Part shown: piece after piece, positions 9,314-18,096 of the stretch
Position numbering within the stretch: the stretch's first letter is position 1
Layout: every line of letters begins with the position of its first letter
Origin: Pedobacter sp. Bi126
Lineage (GTDB): Bacteria > Bacteroidota > Bacteroidia > Sphingobacteriales > Sphingobacteriaceae
Direction of reading: 5' to 3'
Length of the DNA stretch: 64,000 nucleotides
Assembly: GCF_918698245.1 (NCBI RefSeq)
Contig: NZ_CAKKMS010000004.1
Coordinates: 1 to 64,000, forward strand
Notes under the pieces: model-generated
Seen by the model: only the letters and a program-made list of their open reading frames with translations
The model's database searches: none
What the model was told of the DNA's origin: nothing
Translations under genes and position numbers: made by a program

Positions 9314-9625
9314 TTATTGTACTGGCTTACCGTCTTTGTCGATTTTAACTGAACCAGTTTCTGCTTCTTTTTTAACATTAATTAAATAATATTCTTTCGT
9401 ACCTTCTTTAACAGAGAAAGCTTCAGTAGCAGTCCAACCTTTGTATGCATCCGATTTTAATGCGGTGGTTACTGGTGCAGGAAGTTCTTCCAATTTAACT
9501 GGAGTTTTTACGGCACTATCTTGAACTGCAACAATTGCAGCGTTTTTAATTGTATTTACTTCACTTGCTTGAACTGCTGTGAATCCTGCGAATGCTAAAG
9601 TAGCGGCTAAAATGATCTTTTTCAT
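9314..9625 (-). CDS. Small secreted protein, PepSY-like, paralogue 2 of 3
   Basis: The middle copy of the tandem set has 103 aa, a Sec signal peptide (MKKIILAATLAFAGFTAVQ) and the same mature domain as copy 1. The high identity at the protein level, with many synonymous DNA differences and diverged spacers, suggests duplication followed by purifying selection or protein-level constraint rather than a very recent copy event. The spacers on both sides are about 90 bp and could each hold a promoter. Export to the periplasm or outside is expected; its partner or ligand is unknown. Confidence 0.82.
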   Translation of the reverse strand: MKKIILAATLAFAGFTAVQASEVNTIKNAAIVAVQDSAVKTPVKLEELPAPVTTALKSDAYKGWTATEAFSVKEGTKEYYLINVKKEAETGSVKIDKDGKPVQ

Positions 9626-9714
9626 GGTATATAATTTAAAGTGTTTGTAACTTGCGTTACGTCAATATGCTTGTTAATTATTATTTAATTATGGAACGAT
9701 TATTTTTGTGTTGA

Positions 9715-10029
9715 TTATTGAACTGGTTTACCGTCTTTGTCAATTTTAACAGAATTGGTTTCTGCTTCTTTTTTAACGTTGATTAAGTAATACTCTTTTG
9801 CTCCTTCTTTCACCGACCAGGCTTCAGTAGCGGTCCATCCTTTGTAAGCATCAGATTTTAATGCTGTTGTTACTGGCTCAGGAAGTTCTTCCAATTTAAC
9901 AGGAGTTTTCACTGCACTATCTTGAACTGCAACAATTGCAGTAGTTTTAAAATCTTTTACCTCACTTGCCTGTACTGCTGAGAATCCTGCTAATGCTAAT
10001 ACTGTAGCTGCTAAAACGAACTTTTTCAT
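9715..10029 (-). CDS. Small secreted protein, PepSY-like, paralogue 3 of 3
   Basis: The promoter-proximal copy has 104 aa with signal peptide MKKFVLAATVLALAGFSAVQ. It is the most diverged of the three: KDFKTTA replaces NTIKNAA near the mature N-terminus, and three further changes occur (A to E, T to A, G to N). The C-terminal SVKIDKDGKPVQ is identical in all three. Upstream lies a palindrome-rich gap (10130-10330) that may carry control sites for the set. Confidence 0.82.
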   Translation of the reverse strand: MKKFVLAATVLALAGFSAVQASEVKDFKTTAIVAVQDSAVKTPVKLEELPEPVTTALKSDAYKGWTATEAWSVKEGAKEYYLINVKKEAETNSVKIDKDGKPVQ

Positions 10030-10250
10030 AGTATATAATTAAAAATTTAATTTGTGTAACAATACTTGCTAATGTTTCACAATGATGCCAAACCGTTGAT
10101 TTTAATTAACTATCTGTTTTTTAGGTGTTTGTGTGTGTGCCAAGATTTTGGCATTGTAGAGCTTCTCCACAATTTGTGGTGAATGACTACAAGTTTTGGC
10201 GTTATTTTTTGATAATTGGAAATGCAGATTGCATGTAGAGCGTTCTTGTG

Positions 10251-10271
10251 CGTCAGATGCAACATCTGACG
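10251..10271. repeat. Perfect hairpin, 9-bp stem
   Basis: CGTCAGATG and CATCTGACG are exact reverse complements separated by CAA. No T-run follows on either strand, so this is not a plain terminator. The arm GTCAGAT recurs in the hairpin 30 bp downstream. Confidence 0.7.
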
Positions 10272-10300
10272 GATTTTAAAAATTTTTTGGAGTTAATTAG

Positions 10301-10324
10301 CTGTCAGATGGTAATATCTGACAG
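10301..10324. repeat. Perfect hairpin, 9-bp stem, sharing arms with the previous one
   Basis: CTGTCAGAT and ATCTGACAG are exact reverse complements around a 6-nt loop. The arms share GTCAGAT/ATCTGAC with the hairpin at 10251-10271, while the loops differ completely. Confidence 0.7.
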
Positions 10325-10395
10325 CAAGCCAGAAAAAAATAATTTTCAATTTTTAAAAAAGAAGATTTTTTTCTATCATTGCAGCCCGATTGAAA

Positions 10396-10468
<73 letters not shown>

Positions 10469-10591
10469 CTTTTTCTTTCCCCATTTTCCAATTTCTTTTA
10501 GAAGCGTAATTTCAAAGATCATTTCATTATCAGAATAGGCCTGGCTTAGAAAAATATTTTATTTGCTCCGGTTATTCCGCTAATTTGCGGT

Positions 10592-11758
10592 ATGTTAAAA
10601 TACTTTTCAGCCGATTGGATATTCCCTGTTTCATCACCGCCGATTAAAAACGGAGTGGTAGCCGTAAATCCAGATGGTGAAATTGAGGAAGTGTTAACCC
10701 CGGAAAAGGCCGCAAGTCTTGGTTTAGCCATTACAAAACATAAAGGATCAATCGTTCCGGGTTTTATCAATACCCATTGCCATTTAGAACTCTCGCATAT
10801 GTTGGGGCAAATTCCAGAGCAAACAGGTTTGGTAGAATTTGTACAAAGTATTATTAAAAGCAGGCAGGGCGATATAGAAGAGATTAAAAAGGCTATGTAT
10901 GCCGCTGATCAGAAAATGTTCGAAAATGGGATTGTAGCTGTTGGCGACATTTCCAATCAAATCTCGTCAAAAGAAGTAAAAGAGAATAGCAAAATATACT
11001 ACCATACTTTTATCGAAGCCATGGGTTTTAATCCCGAACGGGCAAATGCGATAATGGATTATGTAAAGGAAATTAAGCAAGGTTTTGGCGCTTTGCCCAC
11101 CTCAATTGTACCACACGCACCTTATTCGGTATCGCCTGAATTATTTGGATTGATAAAAGTGGAGGCTGAAAGAGATAACGCCTTTATTAGTATTCACAAT
11201 CAGGAAACTAAAGATGAAAATGCTTTCTTCGAAAATAAATCGGGTGGATTTTTAGGGCTATACAAATTTCTAGGGCTCGATATTTCTTTCTTTACCCCCT
11301 CCAAAAAAGCATCTTTACAAACTTGGCTACCCTATATTAAGGAGCAAAAAACTTTGTTGGTGCATAACACGGTTTCGAGTCAGGCTGATATCGCCTTTGC
11401 AAAAGAAAACAACAATAATTTATATTGGTGCCTTTGTCCGCAAGCCAACTTATATATCGAAAATGCTTTACCCGATGTTGATCTGTTAATTGAAGAAAAT
11501 GTAAAGATTACTTTAGGAACAGATAGTTTAGCAAGTAACCATCAACTTAATATCCTATCAGAAATGATCACGTTACAGAAATATAAACAGGTTCCTTTTG
11601 AAAAACTTTTGCGGTGGGCAACTATAAATGGAGCTGAATTTTTGGAGCTTGATCGACAAATTGGAACAATAGCGATTGGTAAAAAGCCAGGATTGAATCT
11701 AATCCAGCTATCCGCTGATTTTACGATTGAAAGCGACCATGTAAAGCGGTTAATTTAA
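10592..11758 (+). CDS. Amidohydrolase / metal-dependent hydrolase (SsnA/TrzN-like group)
   Basis: This is a TIM-barrel amidohydrolase of 388 aa. The first metal motif GFINTHCHLELSHM (about residues 56-69) has HxH. VPHAPYSVSPE and SIHNQET supply further ligands, and GTDSLASNH carries the catalytic aspartate. The group includes chlorohydrolases, guanine and cytosine deaminases and aminodeoxyfutalosine deaminase; I cannot choose the substrate. It is preceded by tRNA-Thr and followed by a 215-bp gap, so it is probably monocistronic. Confidence 0.85.
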   Translation: MLKYFSADWIFPVSSPPIKNGVVAVNPDGEIEEVLTPEKAASLGLAITKHKGSIVPGFINTHCHLELSHMLGQIPEQTGLVEFVQSIIKSRQGDIEEIKKAMYAADQKMFENGIVAVGDISNQISSKEVKENSKIYYHTFIEAMGFNPERANAIMDYVKEIKQGFGALPTSIVPHAPYSVSPELFGLIKVEAERDNAFISIHNQETKDENAFFENKSGGFLGLYKFLGLDISFFTPSKKASLQTWLPYIKEQKTLLVHNTVSSQADIAFAKENNNNLYWCLCPQANLYIENALPDVDLLIEENVKITLGTDSLASNHQLNILSEMITLQKYKQVPFEKLLRWATINGAEFLELDRQIGTIAIGKKPGLNLIQLSADFTIESDHVKRLI

Positions 11759-11973
11759 TATCTGGATATTATACATTAGTTATTTCTTATATCAATCTTA
11801 AAAAGTGTGTTTTAAAGCATGATCTGTTCTCATGATAAATTTTAATGCCATTTAGCCTTTTAACATTAAAAATTTGATATTTTAAGGTTAAGTACTTTAA
11901 AATTGGACAGGATATTCTCAGGATAGCAGATATTTCCTAATTTGTCACTCATTTTGTAAAGTAAATATTTTCG

Positions 11974-12930
11974 ATGAATCCAATCTGTAAACTTTTCAAT
12001 ATTAAATATCCAATTATCCAGGCGGGAATGGTTTGGTGTAGTGGGTGGAGATTGGCATCGGCAGTTTCGAATGCAGGAGGCCTTGGCATTATTGGAGCGG
12101 GTTCAATGTATCCTGATGTTTTAAGATCACATATCCAGAAATGCAGGTTAGCTACCGATAAACCCTTTGGTGTTAATATTCCATTGCTCTATCCCAATAT
12201 TCAGGAAATTATAGATGTGGTAATTGAAGAAAAAGTTAAAATCGTATTTTCTTCTGCTGGCAATCCCGCCACATGGACGAGTTTTTTAAAAGAAAAGGGT
12301 ATTACCGTTGTTCATGTAATTGCCAATACAAAGTTTGCCATAAAAGCGCAGGAAGCTGGCGTTGATGCTATTGTTGCCGAAGGTTTCGAAGCAGGTGGGC
12401 ATAACGGTAGGGAAGAAACCACCACCATGTGTTTAATTCCGATGATAAGGGATGCTGTTAAAATTCCGGTTATTGCGGCTGGCGGCATTGGGAGTGGAAA
12501 AGCCATGCTGGCTGCATTTGCTTTAGGTGCAGATGCGGTTCAGGTAGGTTCGGCCTTTGCTGTTGCCGAAGAATCATCTGCTCATCCGGCATTTAAAAAT
12601 AAAATTATTGCTGCTGCTGAAGGCGATACTAGGCTGGCCATGAAAAAACTGGTTCCGGTGCGGTTGCTGAAAAATGAATTTGCCGATGCGATATCGGTAG
12701 CAGAAGCTGAAGGCGCAGACCGGGGCCGCTTAATGGAGCTTTTGGGCAGAGCAAGGGCAAAAGCAGGAATGTTTAAAGGCGACATGGAAAATGGAGAACT
12801 CGAAATCGGTCAGGTTTCAGCTATGCTGGATGAAATTAAACCTGCAAAAGAAATCCTGGAAGAAATATGGTCAGGTTTTAGGTCCGAACTGCAAAGATTT
12901 AACAGTTTACAAAGCGAATTGGACTTATAA
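11974..12930 (+). CDS. Nitronate monooxygenase / FabK-like FMN-binding TIM-barrel protein
   Basis: This is a 318-aa protein of the NMO/2-nitropropane dioxygenase family. The start [19 protein letters not shown], the conserved [11 protein letters not shown] (with the catalytic or flavin-proximal histidine) and the FMN phosphate-binding [12 protein letters not shown] and [11 protein letters not shown] are all present. Such enzymes oxidise nitronates or, as FabK, reduce enoyl-ACP. The choice between these is open. The acylphosphatase gene follows after 50 bp on the same strand. Confidence 0.85.
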   Translation: MNPICKLFNIKYPIIQAGMVWCSGWRLASAVSNAGGLGIIGAGSMYPDVLRSHIQKCRLATDKPFGVNIPLLYPNIQEIIDVVIEEKVKIVFSSAGNPATWTSFLKEKGITVVHVIANTKFAIKAQEAGVDAIVAEGFEAGGHNGREETTTMCLIPMIRDAVKIPVIAAGGIGSGKAMLAAFALGADAVQVGSAFAVAEESSAHPAFKNKIIAAAEGDTRLAMKKLVPVRLLKNEFADAISVAEAEGADRGRLMELLGRARAKAGMFKGDMENGELEIGQVSAMLDEIKPAKEILEEIWSGFRSELQRFNSLQSELDL

Positions 12931-12955
12931 ACATAGGGATACACAATTGCTTTAC

Positions 12956-12963
12956 TAACTTTG
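12956..12963 (+). promoter_or_regulatory. -7 box candidate for the acylphosphatase gene
   Basis: TAACTTTG matches TAnnTTTG exactly and lies 17 bp upstream of the acylphosphatase ATG. No clear TTTG is found at the -33 position. Confidence 0.4.
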
Positions 12964-12980
12964 CAACAATAAATTTTAGC

Positions 12981-13295
12981 ATGAGCGAAAAAAATATAAA
13001 GTCTCCACAAGGGGATTTAGGGGTGAAACACCTCAATATAACAATAACAGGTAAAGTACAGGGCGTTGGCTTCAGAGAAACCACAAAAATTATTGCCAAC
13101 CAAATGATGGTAACCGGTTTTGTAAGGAACGAAAAGGACGGATCGGTTTATATTGAAGCAGAAGGCGAAAATATTTTTCTGGAAGAATTTGTAAACTGGT
13201 GCCACGAAGGACCAGACCGCTCGCGGGTAGAAAATGTAGTGGTAAGCGATGGTGAAGTAAAAAACTATCGTAATTTTGAAATCTTAAGAAAATAA
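12981..13295 (+). CDS. acyP: Acylphosphatase
   Basis: This small enzyme hydrolyses acyl phosphates. The signature [12 protein letters not shown] holds the phosphate-binding arginine (R32), and [19 protein letters not shown] holds the catalytic asparagine (N50). The domain is complete (about residues 17-104). The 16-residue N-terminal leader [16 protein letters not shown] is longer than usual and no better internal start is available. Confidence 0.93.
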   Translation: MSEKNIKSPQGDLGVKHLNITITGKVQGVGFRETTKIIANQMMVTGFVRNEKDGSVYIEAEGENIFLEEFVNWCHEGPDRSRVENVVVSDGEVKNYRNFEILRK

Positions 13296-13373
13296 ATTGC
13301 TGAATTGTTGGATTGCTATATTGTTCCACTAAGGAGCCTATCTCAATACGCAGTACTCAAATCTCAATCATAA

Positions 13374-14858
13374 ATGTCTGTATATAAAAAGTTTCTTGGA
13401 CAAACCATGGTTTATGGTATCAGTACCGTTTTTTCCAGGTTGTTCAATTTTATCCTCACGCCTATCTACACGGGCGTTTACCAAAAAGGTGTTTATGGCA
13501 TTTTCACAAATATGTATGCCAATGCATCGTTGATTAATGCAGTTTTAGCCTTTGGGATGGAAAGTACCTATTTTAGGTATTTGAATAAATTTGATGATAA
13601 AAAGCAACAGGTATATAATAATTCATTTCTGTGCATTGCTTTCATTTCATCACTTTTCTTAATTACAGGTTTAATTTTTTCCTCTTCAATTGCGGGTTAT
13701 TTAGCCACAAAAACATCCGAAATTGCAGATTATAAACAATACGTAAGTTTCTTTTTATGGATCCTTTTTGTTGATGCTATTTGTGTAATCCCTTTTGCCA
13801 AATTGAGGGCCGATGGCCGGCCATTTAAATATAGCGTTGCCAAATTTTTGAATATTGGCTGCTTTGTTGGCTTTAATCTTATATTCATTTACCTGATTCC
13901 CGCGATCATAAAACACAATTGGATAGGTACAGAATGGTTTGCATCATGGTATAGACATCAATGGATCGGTTATGTTTTTGTAGCTAACCTTATTGCTTCT
14001 GTTGTTACCCTGATTTATTTGCTTCCCGAATTTATGAAGTTACAATTGCGTTTTGACGGTAAGCTTTTTGGTAATATGTTTTCTTACAGTTGGCCAATTT
14101 TAGTAGCGAACCTGTCATTCATCGTAAATGAGAACCTGGATAAAATAGTACTTCAAAAACTATTGCCACCCGAAATTGCCGATGGAGAGGTTGGAATTTA
14201 TGGTGCAGTATGTAAAATAGCAATTTTCTTAAGTATTTTTATCACCGCTTTCAGGCTGGGTGCCGAACCGTTTTTCTTTAGCCATGCAAAAGAGAAAAAT
14301 GCAAGGGATACCTATGCTACAATTTTGAAATATTTCGTAATTGCCCTATCTGTTCTTTTTATTGCCATTATTGCAAATATCGAACTGCTAAAATTTTTCA
14401 TCCGCAAACAAGAGTATTGGGTAGGTTTACCAGCAGTTCCTTATTTATTGTTAGGCTATGTGTGCCTGGGAGTTTATATGAACCTGTCTATCTGGTACCG
14501 GCTATCCGATCAGACCCGTTTCGGACTTTATATTTCTGTTGCAGGAGCTATAATTACAATTGTGCTCAATGTGGTTTTAATCCCACGCTTTAGCTATATG
14601 GGCTCTGCCTGGGTAAGTATGCTGGCTTATTTTGTGATGATGGTTTTATCTTATGTGCTCGGACAGAAATATTATCCCATCCCTTATAACCTCAAAAAGA
14701 TTTCAGCTTATTTAATTATTTCAACAATAATTGTGTTCTCTTCATTTTTTATCTTTAACCGGAACATTTATATTGGCAATGCCATGTTGATTGTTTTTGT
14801 TGCGGGTATTGCCTATTTTGAAAAGAATGATTTAATGAAAATACTGAAGAAAGGTTAA
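13374..14858 (+). CDS. MOP-superfamily polysaccharide/lipid flippase (Wzx-like)
   Basis: This is a 494-aa integral membrane protein with about 12-14 hydrophobic helices, starting with MSVYKKFLGQTMVYGISTVF. The N-terminal pattern GISTVFSRLFNFILTPIYTG is typical of oligosaccharide or lipid II flippases of Bacteroidota that lie beside dut and TPR genes. It would move a lipid-linked sugar across the inner membrane. No glycosyltransferases are nearby, so an O-antigen role is unproven and a cell-wall role is possible. Confidence 0.85.
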   Translation: MSVYKKFLGQTMVYGISTVFSRLFNFILTPIYTGVYQKGVYGIFTNMYANASLINAVLAFGMESTYFRYLNKFDDKKQQVYNNSFLCIAFISSLFLITGLIFSSSIAGYLATKTSEIADYKQYVSFFLWILFVDAICVIPFAKLRADGRPFKYSVAKFLNIGCFVGFNLIFIYLIPAIIKHNWIGTEWFASWYRHQWIGYVFVANLIASVVTLIYLLPEFMKLQLRFDGKLFGNMFSYSWPILVANLSFIVNENLDKIVLQKLLPPEIADGEVGIYGAVCKIAIFLSIFITAFRLGAEPFFFSHAKEKNARDTYATILKYFVIALSVLFIAIIANIELLKFFIRKQEYWVGLPAVPYLLLGYVCLGVYMNLSIWYRLSDQTRFGLYISVAGAIITIVLNVVLIPRFSYMGSAWVSMLAYFVMMVLSYVLGQKYYPIPYNLKKISAYLIISTIIVFSSFFIFNRNIYIGNAMLIVFVAGIAYFEKNDLMKILKKG

Positions 14859-14956
14859 TAATGACAAGGCTCATCTTTTAAGTTGATGGCCCATAGTCAA
14901 TAGCCATTTAACTATGAGCTATTAGCCATAAACCTAAAGAACACATCTCAGAAAAA

Positions 14957-15388
14957 ATGGAAATAAAAATTATCAATACATCCGAACACCCACTTCCACA
15001 ATATGAAACTGCACATGCGGCTGGTATGGATCTGAGGGCATCAATAATAGAAGAAATGATATTGAAACCTTTGCAGCGCTTATTGGTGCCAACAGGTTTG
15101 TTTATTGAATTACCGATTGGTTACGAAGCACAAATCAGACCCAGAAGCGGCTTGGCCTATAAACACGGTATTAGCATTGTAAATGCTCCTGGTACAATTG
15201 ATGCCGATTACCGTGGTGAAATAAAAGTTTTATTGGTAAATTTATCAGACACAGATTTTAAAATCGTTAATGGTGATAGAATTGCTCAAATGGTTGTGGC
15301 AAAACACGAAACTGTTAGCTGGCACACCGTTGAACAATTAGGGGAAACTGCACGCGGCGAAGGTGGCTACGGACATACGGGGAAATAA
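14957..15388 (+). CDS. dut: dUTP diphosphatase (dUTPase)
   Basis: This trimeric dUTPase hydrolyses dUTP to dUMP and PPi. All five family motifs are visible: AAGMDLRA (1), [11 protein letters not shown] (2), [13 protein letters not shown] (3), NGDRIAQMV (4) and [12 protein letters not shown] (5). Length (143 aa) is normal. The 98-bp gap upstream contains decayed direct and inverted copies of short motifs (CATAGTCAATAGCC, GAGCTATTAGCC). Confidence 0.97.
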   Translation: MEIKIINTSEHPLPQYETAHAAGMDLRASIIEEMILKPLQRLLVPTGLFIELPIGYEAQIRPRSGLAYKHGISIVNAPGTIDADYRGEIKVLLVNLSDTDFKIVNGDRIAQMVVAKHETVSWHTVEQLGETARGEGGYGHTGK

Positions 15389-15443
15389 GTTTGGAGTTCA
15401 CAGTTTTTCAGTTTTGAGTTAATTTTTGGATGAATAAAATGAT

Positions 15444-17141
15444 ATGAAATACAAAGTGCATTTTCTTGTTGGAGCCACTTTAGTGGGCTTCCAGGCCTTT
15501 GGGCAGGGAACGGTTACGCTAAGTACCAATCGCGATAGCAATATGGTAAAACAATTGTTTTTTGCGGGCTTACGGGAGAAAATGTCTGAAAATTATGTTG
15601 TTGCCTCCACCAATTTCAATAAAATTGTTGGCTTGGATCCAAATAACCATGCAGCCTATTTCGAGCTGGCCAATGCAAACCTGCGTTTAGATAAACTTTC
15701 GGAAGCTGAACAGCATATAAAACAGGCAATTAAATTAAACGCCGGCAATTTATGGTACTGGCGCTTACTCGGTGAGGTATACAAGCGCACCAATAAAATG
15801 CCCGAACTGATTGAAGTGTTTAATCAGCTGATCCGTCTCGATTCTGAAAACGATGCCTATTATTTTGATAAAGCCAATGCACAGTTCTTGGGCAATCAGC
15901 TGGATGCTGCAAAAAAGACCTATGATGAAATTCAGGCTAAATTTGGCGAATCAAGAGATCTGGTAAATGCCAGAAAGCGTCTGCAATCTAACGGGAATGC
16001 CACTGAAAGTGATATTGTTAAATTACTGGAAGGCAATCAGGCTGATGTAAAGAACTATTTATATGCTGCAGGTTTGCTTTTGCAGAAGGGAAATGATCCC
16101 GAAGCATTAAAGGTATTAACTAAAGCACAGCAGCTCGAACCCAATAATTTTGAGGTAAACCTGGCTTTGGCTGATATTTACCGTAAGCAGAAAAATGATG
16201 AAGCTGCCTTTTCTTCCTTAAAATTGGCTTTCGAAAGTAATGAAATGCCACTTACGGAAAAGGTGAAGATTGTCGCGGCACTTTTTCCGAAACTTAACCT
16301 ACCCATTGTTGCCAAAAATGTAACTGAACTAAGTAAACTGGTTGCAGAAAAAAATCCGGCTGATGCAAAAGCATTGGCACTTTATGGCGATGTACTTTAT
16401 CAGCAGAACCACTTAAAAGATGCATTGTCCCAATATCAGGCTGCTTTAAAACTTAACGAACAGGTTTATGTTGTGTGGGAACAGGTTATTAATATCCAAA
16501 CACTGCTTGGACACTATGAGGAAGCGATAAAGGTTGGCGATGAGGCTCTAAGCATTTATCCCAACCAGGCCAGCTTATATTATTATATGGCTTATGCCCT
16601 GTTTAAAACAGGTAAATATGAGCCCGCTCAAAGCAATTTAAAAACCTCCTTACAGTTGGATGTGGAGAATAAAAGCCTGCAGGCACAGATTTATGCACTA
16701 CAAGGCGATATCTACATCAACCAGAATAATTTTGCCTTAGCTAAAACAGCTTTCGAAAAAGCCATTTCAACAGAACCCGATAATTATCTCATCATGAATA
16801 ATTATGCCTATTATCTGGCGTTAAGAAATGACGACTTAACCAAGGCGGCGAAATATGCAGAAACAGCGGCCAATGCTATGCCTAATAATCCTTCAATTGT
16901 AGATACCTACGCGTTTATTCTGTTTAAACAGCAAAAATACGATCTGGCGAAAACATGGATCGAAAAGGCTTTGCAAAACAATAGCAGTAAAAACAGTGTT
17001 TACTTGGAGCGATATGGCGATATACTTTTTATGAAAGGTGAAAAGGATGCTGCATTAATCCAATGGCAAAAAGCAAAAGAGGCTGGAAACGGATCAGAAG
17101 TATTAATTAAAAAGATAAATGAAAAGAAGTATTTTAAATAG
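15444..17141 (+). CDS. Secreted tetratricopeptide repeat protein
   Basis: This 565-aa protein has a signal peptide (MKYKVHFLVGATLVGFQAFGQ). The rest is a chain of about 12 TPR units, for example NHAAYFELANANLRLDKLSEAE and DIYINQNNFALAKTAFEKA. It probably acts as a periplasmic or outer-membrane-associated scaffold. The downstream lipoprotein gene overlaps it by 23 bp, so the two are translationally linked. The order dut, TPR, DUF4292-like, EnvC-like is one I know from several Bacteroidota, which suggests an envelope role. Confidence 0.86.
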   Translation: MKYKVHFLVGATLVGFQAFGQGTVTLSTNRDSNMVKQLFFAGLREKMSENYVVASTNFNKIVGLDPNNHAAYFELANANLRLDKLSEAEQHIKQAIKLNAGNLWYWRLLGEVYKRTNKMPELIEVFNQLIRLDSENDAYYFDKANAQFLGNQLDAAKKTYDEIQAKFGESRDLVNARKRLQSNGNATESDIVKLLEGNQADVKNYLYAAGLLLQKGNDPEALKVLTKAQQLEPNNFEVNLALADIYRKQKNDEAAFSSLKLAFESNEMPLTEKVKIVAALFPKLNLPIVAKNVTELSKLVAEKNPADAKALALYGDVLYQQNHLKDALSQYQAALKLNEQVYVVWEQVINIQTLLGHYEEAIKVGDEALSIYPNQASLYYYMAYALFKTGKYEPAQSNLKTSLQLDVENKSLQAQIYALQGDIYINQNNFALAKTAFEKAISTEPDNYLIMNNYAYYLALRNDDLTKAAKYAETAANAMPNNPSIVDTYAFILFKQQKYDLAKTWIEKALQNNSSKNSVYLERYGDILFMKGEKDAALIQWQKAKEAGNGSEVLIKKINEKKYFK

Positions 17142-17910
17142 CGCATTCCTGTTAGGAGCTGTAATTTTTGTTTCGGCATGTAAACCTAAAAAAGAACTTG
17201 TAGTGGCTCCTCCTACCAAAACAGAAACCAAAACTGATAATTCGAAAGCAGAAGCTTTAACACTACTAAATAGCAAGCAACTTAAATTTAATACACTTTC
17301 TTTAAAAGCAAAAGCCACTTTAGATATTGCCGGTGATGTGAACGATGTAACCATGAATTTCCGAATGAAAGACAAGGAAACCATTTGGGTTAGTATTACG
17401 GCTCTAGGTGGGGCATACGAGCCAGCAAGAGCATTGATTACGCCAGATAGCATTAAAATTATGAACAGGGCAAAAAGTGAATATCTAAAAAAACCTTTCA
17501 GCTATATTTATAACTTCACCAATAAACAGGTTAATTTTAACACCTTGCAAGCCATTCTAACGGGTAATGCCATGGGCGAGTTTTTAAAGCCAGAATCGGA
17601 TGTTAAACAGGAAAATGGTGTTTGGGTGGTTTCCGGAAGCAAATCGGAGTTAGATTATAAATTGCTTTTTAACACACTTTTTAAAGTAGCTGAAACCAAT
17701 TTAAATGACACTAAAAACGGTCAGGCGCTAAAAGTTACCTATACCGATTATCAAAAATTAAACGAATCATTATTTCCTAGCGCATTGCAGATCAAAACAC
17801 TATCTAAAGCAAAGCGGATAAACATCGACCTACAGTTTGTGAAAATTGATGGCAATGTTCCTGTCGATTTTCCGTTTAATGTACCAAAGAGATTTACGGT
17901 TGTAAAGTAG
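17119..17910 (+). CDS. DUF4292-like lipoprotein
   Basis: This 263-aa lipoprotein has a lipobox in AVIFVSACKPKKE (modified cysteine at residue 21). The mature part has the pattern LNSKQLKFNTLSLKAKATLDIAG, then MNFRMKDKETIWVSI, which fits DUF4292, a LolA/LolB-like beta-barrel half-pipe family. A role in lipid or lipoprotein handling is inference only. The gene starts inside the end of the TPR gene. Confidence 0.82.
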   Translation: MKRSILNSAFLLGAVIFVSACKPKKELVVAPPTKTETKTDNSKAEALTLLNSKQLKFNTLSLKAKATLDIAGDVNDVTMNFRMKDKETIWVSITALGGAYEPARALITPDSIKIMNRAKSEYLKKPFSYIYNFTNKQVNFNTLQAILTGNAMGEFLKPESDVKQENGVWVVSGSKSELDYKLLFNTLFKVAETNLNDTKNGQALKVTYTDYQKLNESLFPSALQIKTLSKAKRINIDLQFVKIDGNVPVDFPFNVPKRFTVVK

Positions 17911-18083
17911 GCTTAAAAACTACATTCACATATGCTATCAATGATTTGCCAGGTTAGGTACTGCATTAGTACAGCGGCGCTGGCAATCTTTGTTATGTAT
18001 GAAGATTGAGTGAAGACAGTTCTGTAATAAGTAATTATGACTTTAGTATCTCGATTTTAATATTTTTACTACAAAAATTTTTA

Positions 18084-18091
18084 TACTTTTG
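18084..18091 (+). promoter_or_regulatory. -7 box immediately upstream of the envC-like gene
   Basis: TACTTTTG matches TAnnTTTG and lies only five bases before the ATG at 18097. Transcription from it would give an mRNA with almost no leader. Confidence 0.45.
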
Positions 18092-18096
18092 GCTTA

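Larger units (their letters stand above)
10030..10395. other. Palindrome-rich intergenic region upstream of tRNA-Thr
   Basis: No gene is credible in these 366 bp. The region holds four inverted repeats: GCCAAGATTTTGGC near 10138-10151, CCACAATTTGTGG near 10168-10180, and two hairpins that share the arm GTCAGAT (10251-10271 and 10301-10324, listed separately). It separates the three secreted-protein genes (minus) from tRNA-Thr (plus), so it should contain promoters in both directions. I found no perfect TAnnTTTG box. Confidence 0.6.

Noticed and set aside
8907..10029. Repeat array of CRISPR type in the secreted-protein region
   Set aside because: The repeats are coding paralogues of about 310 bp with diverged spacers. 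No CRISPR array or cas gene was seen in the window.
10210..10236. Possible sigma-54 promoter (TGG...TTGC) upstream of tRNA-Thr
   Set aside because: The GG to GC distance is 11 rather than 10, the -24 part reads TGGAAA, and it points to the tRNA rather than to the secreted-protein genes. No convincing RpoN site was found near the NtrC-type regulator.
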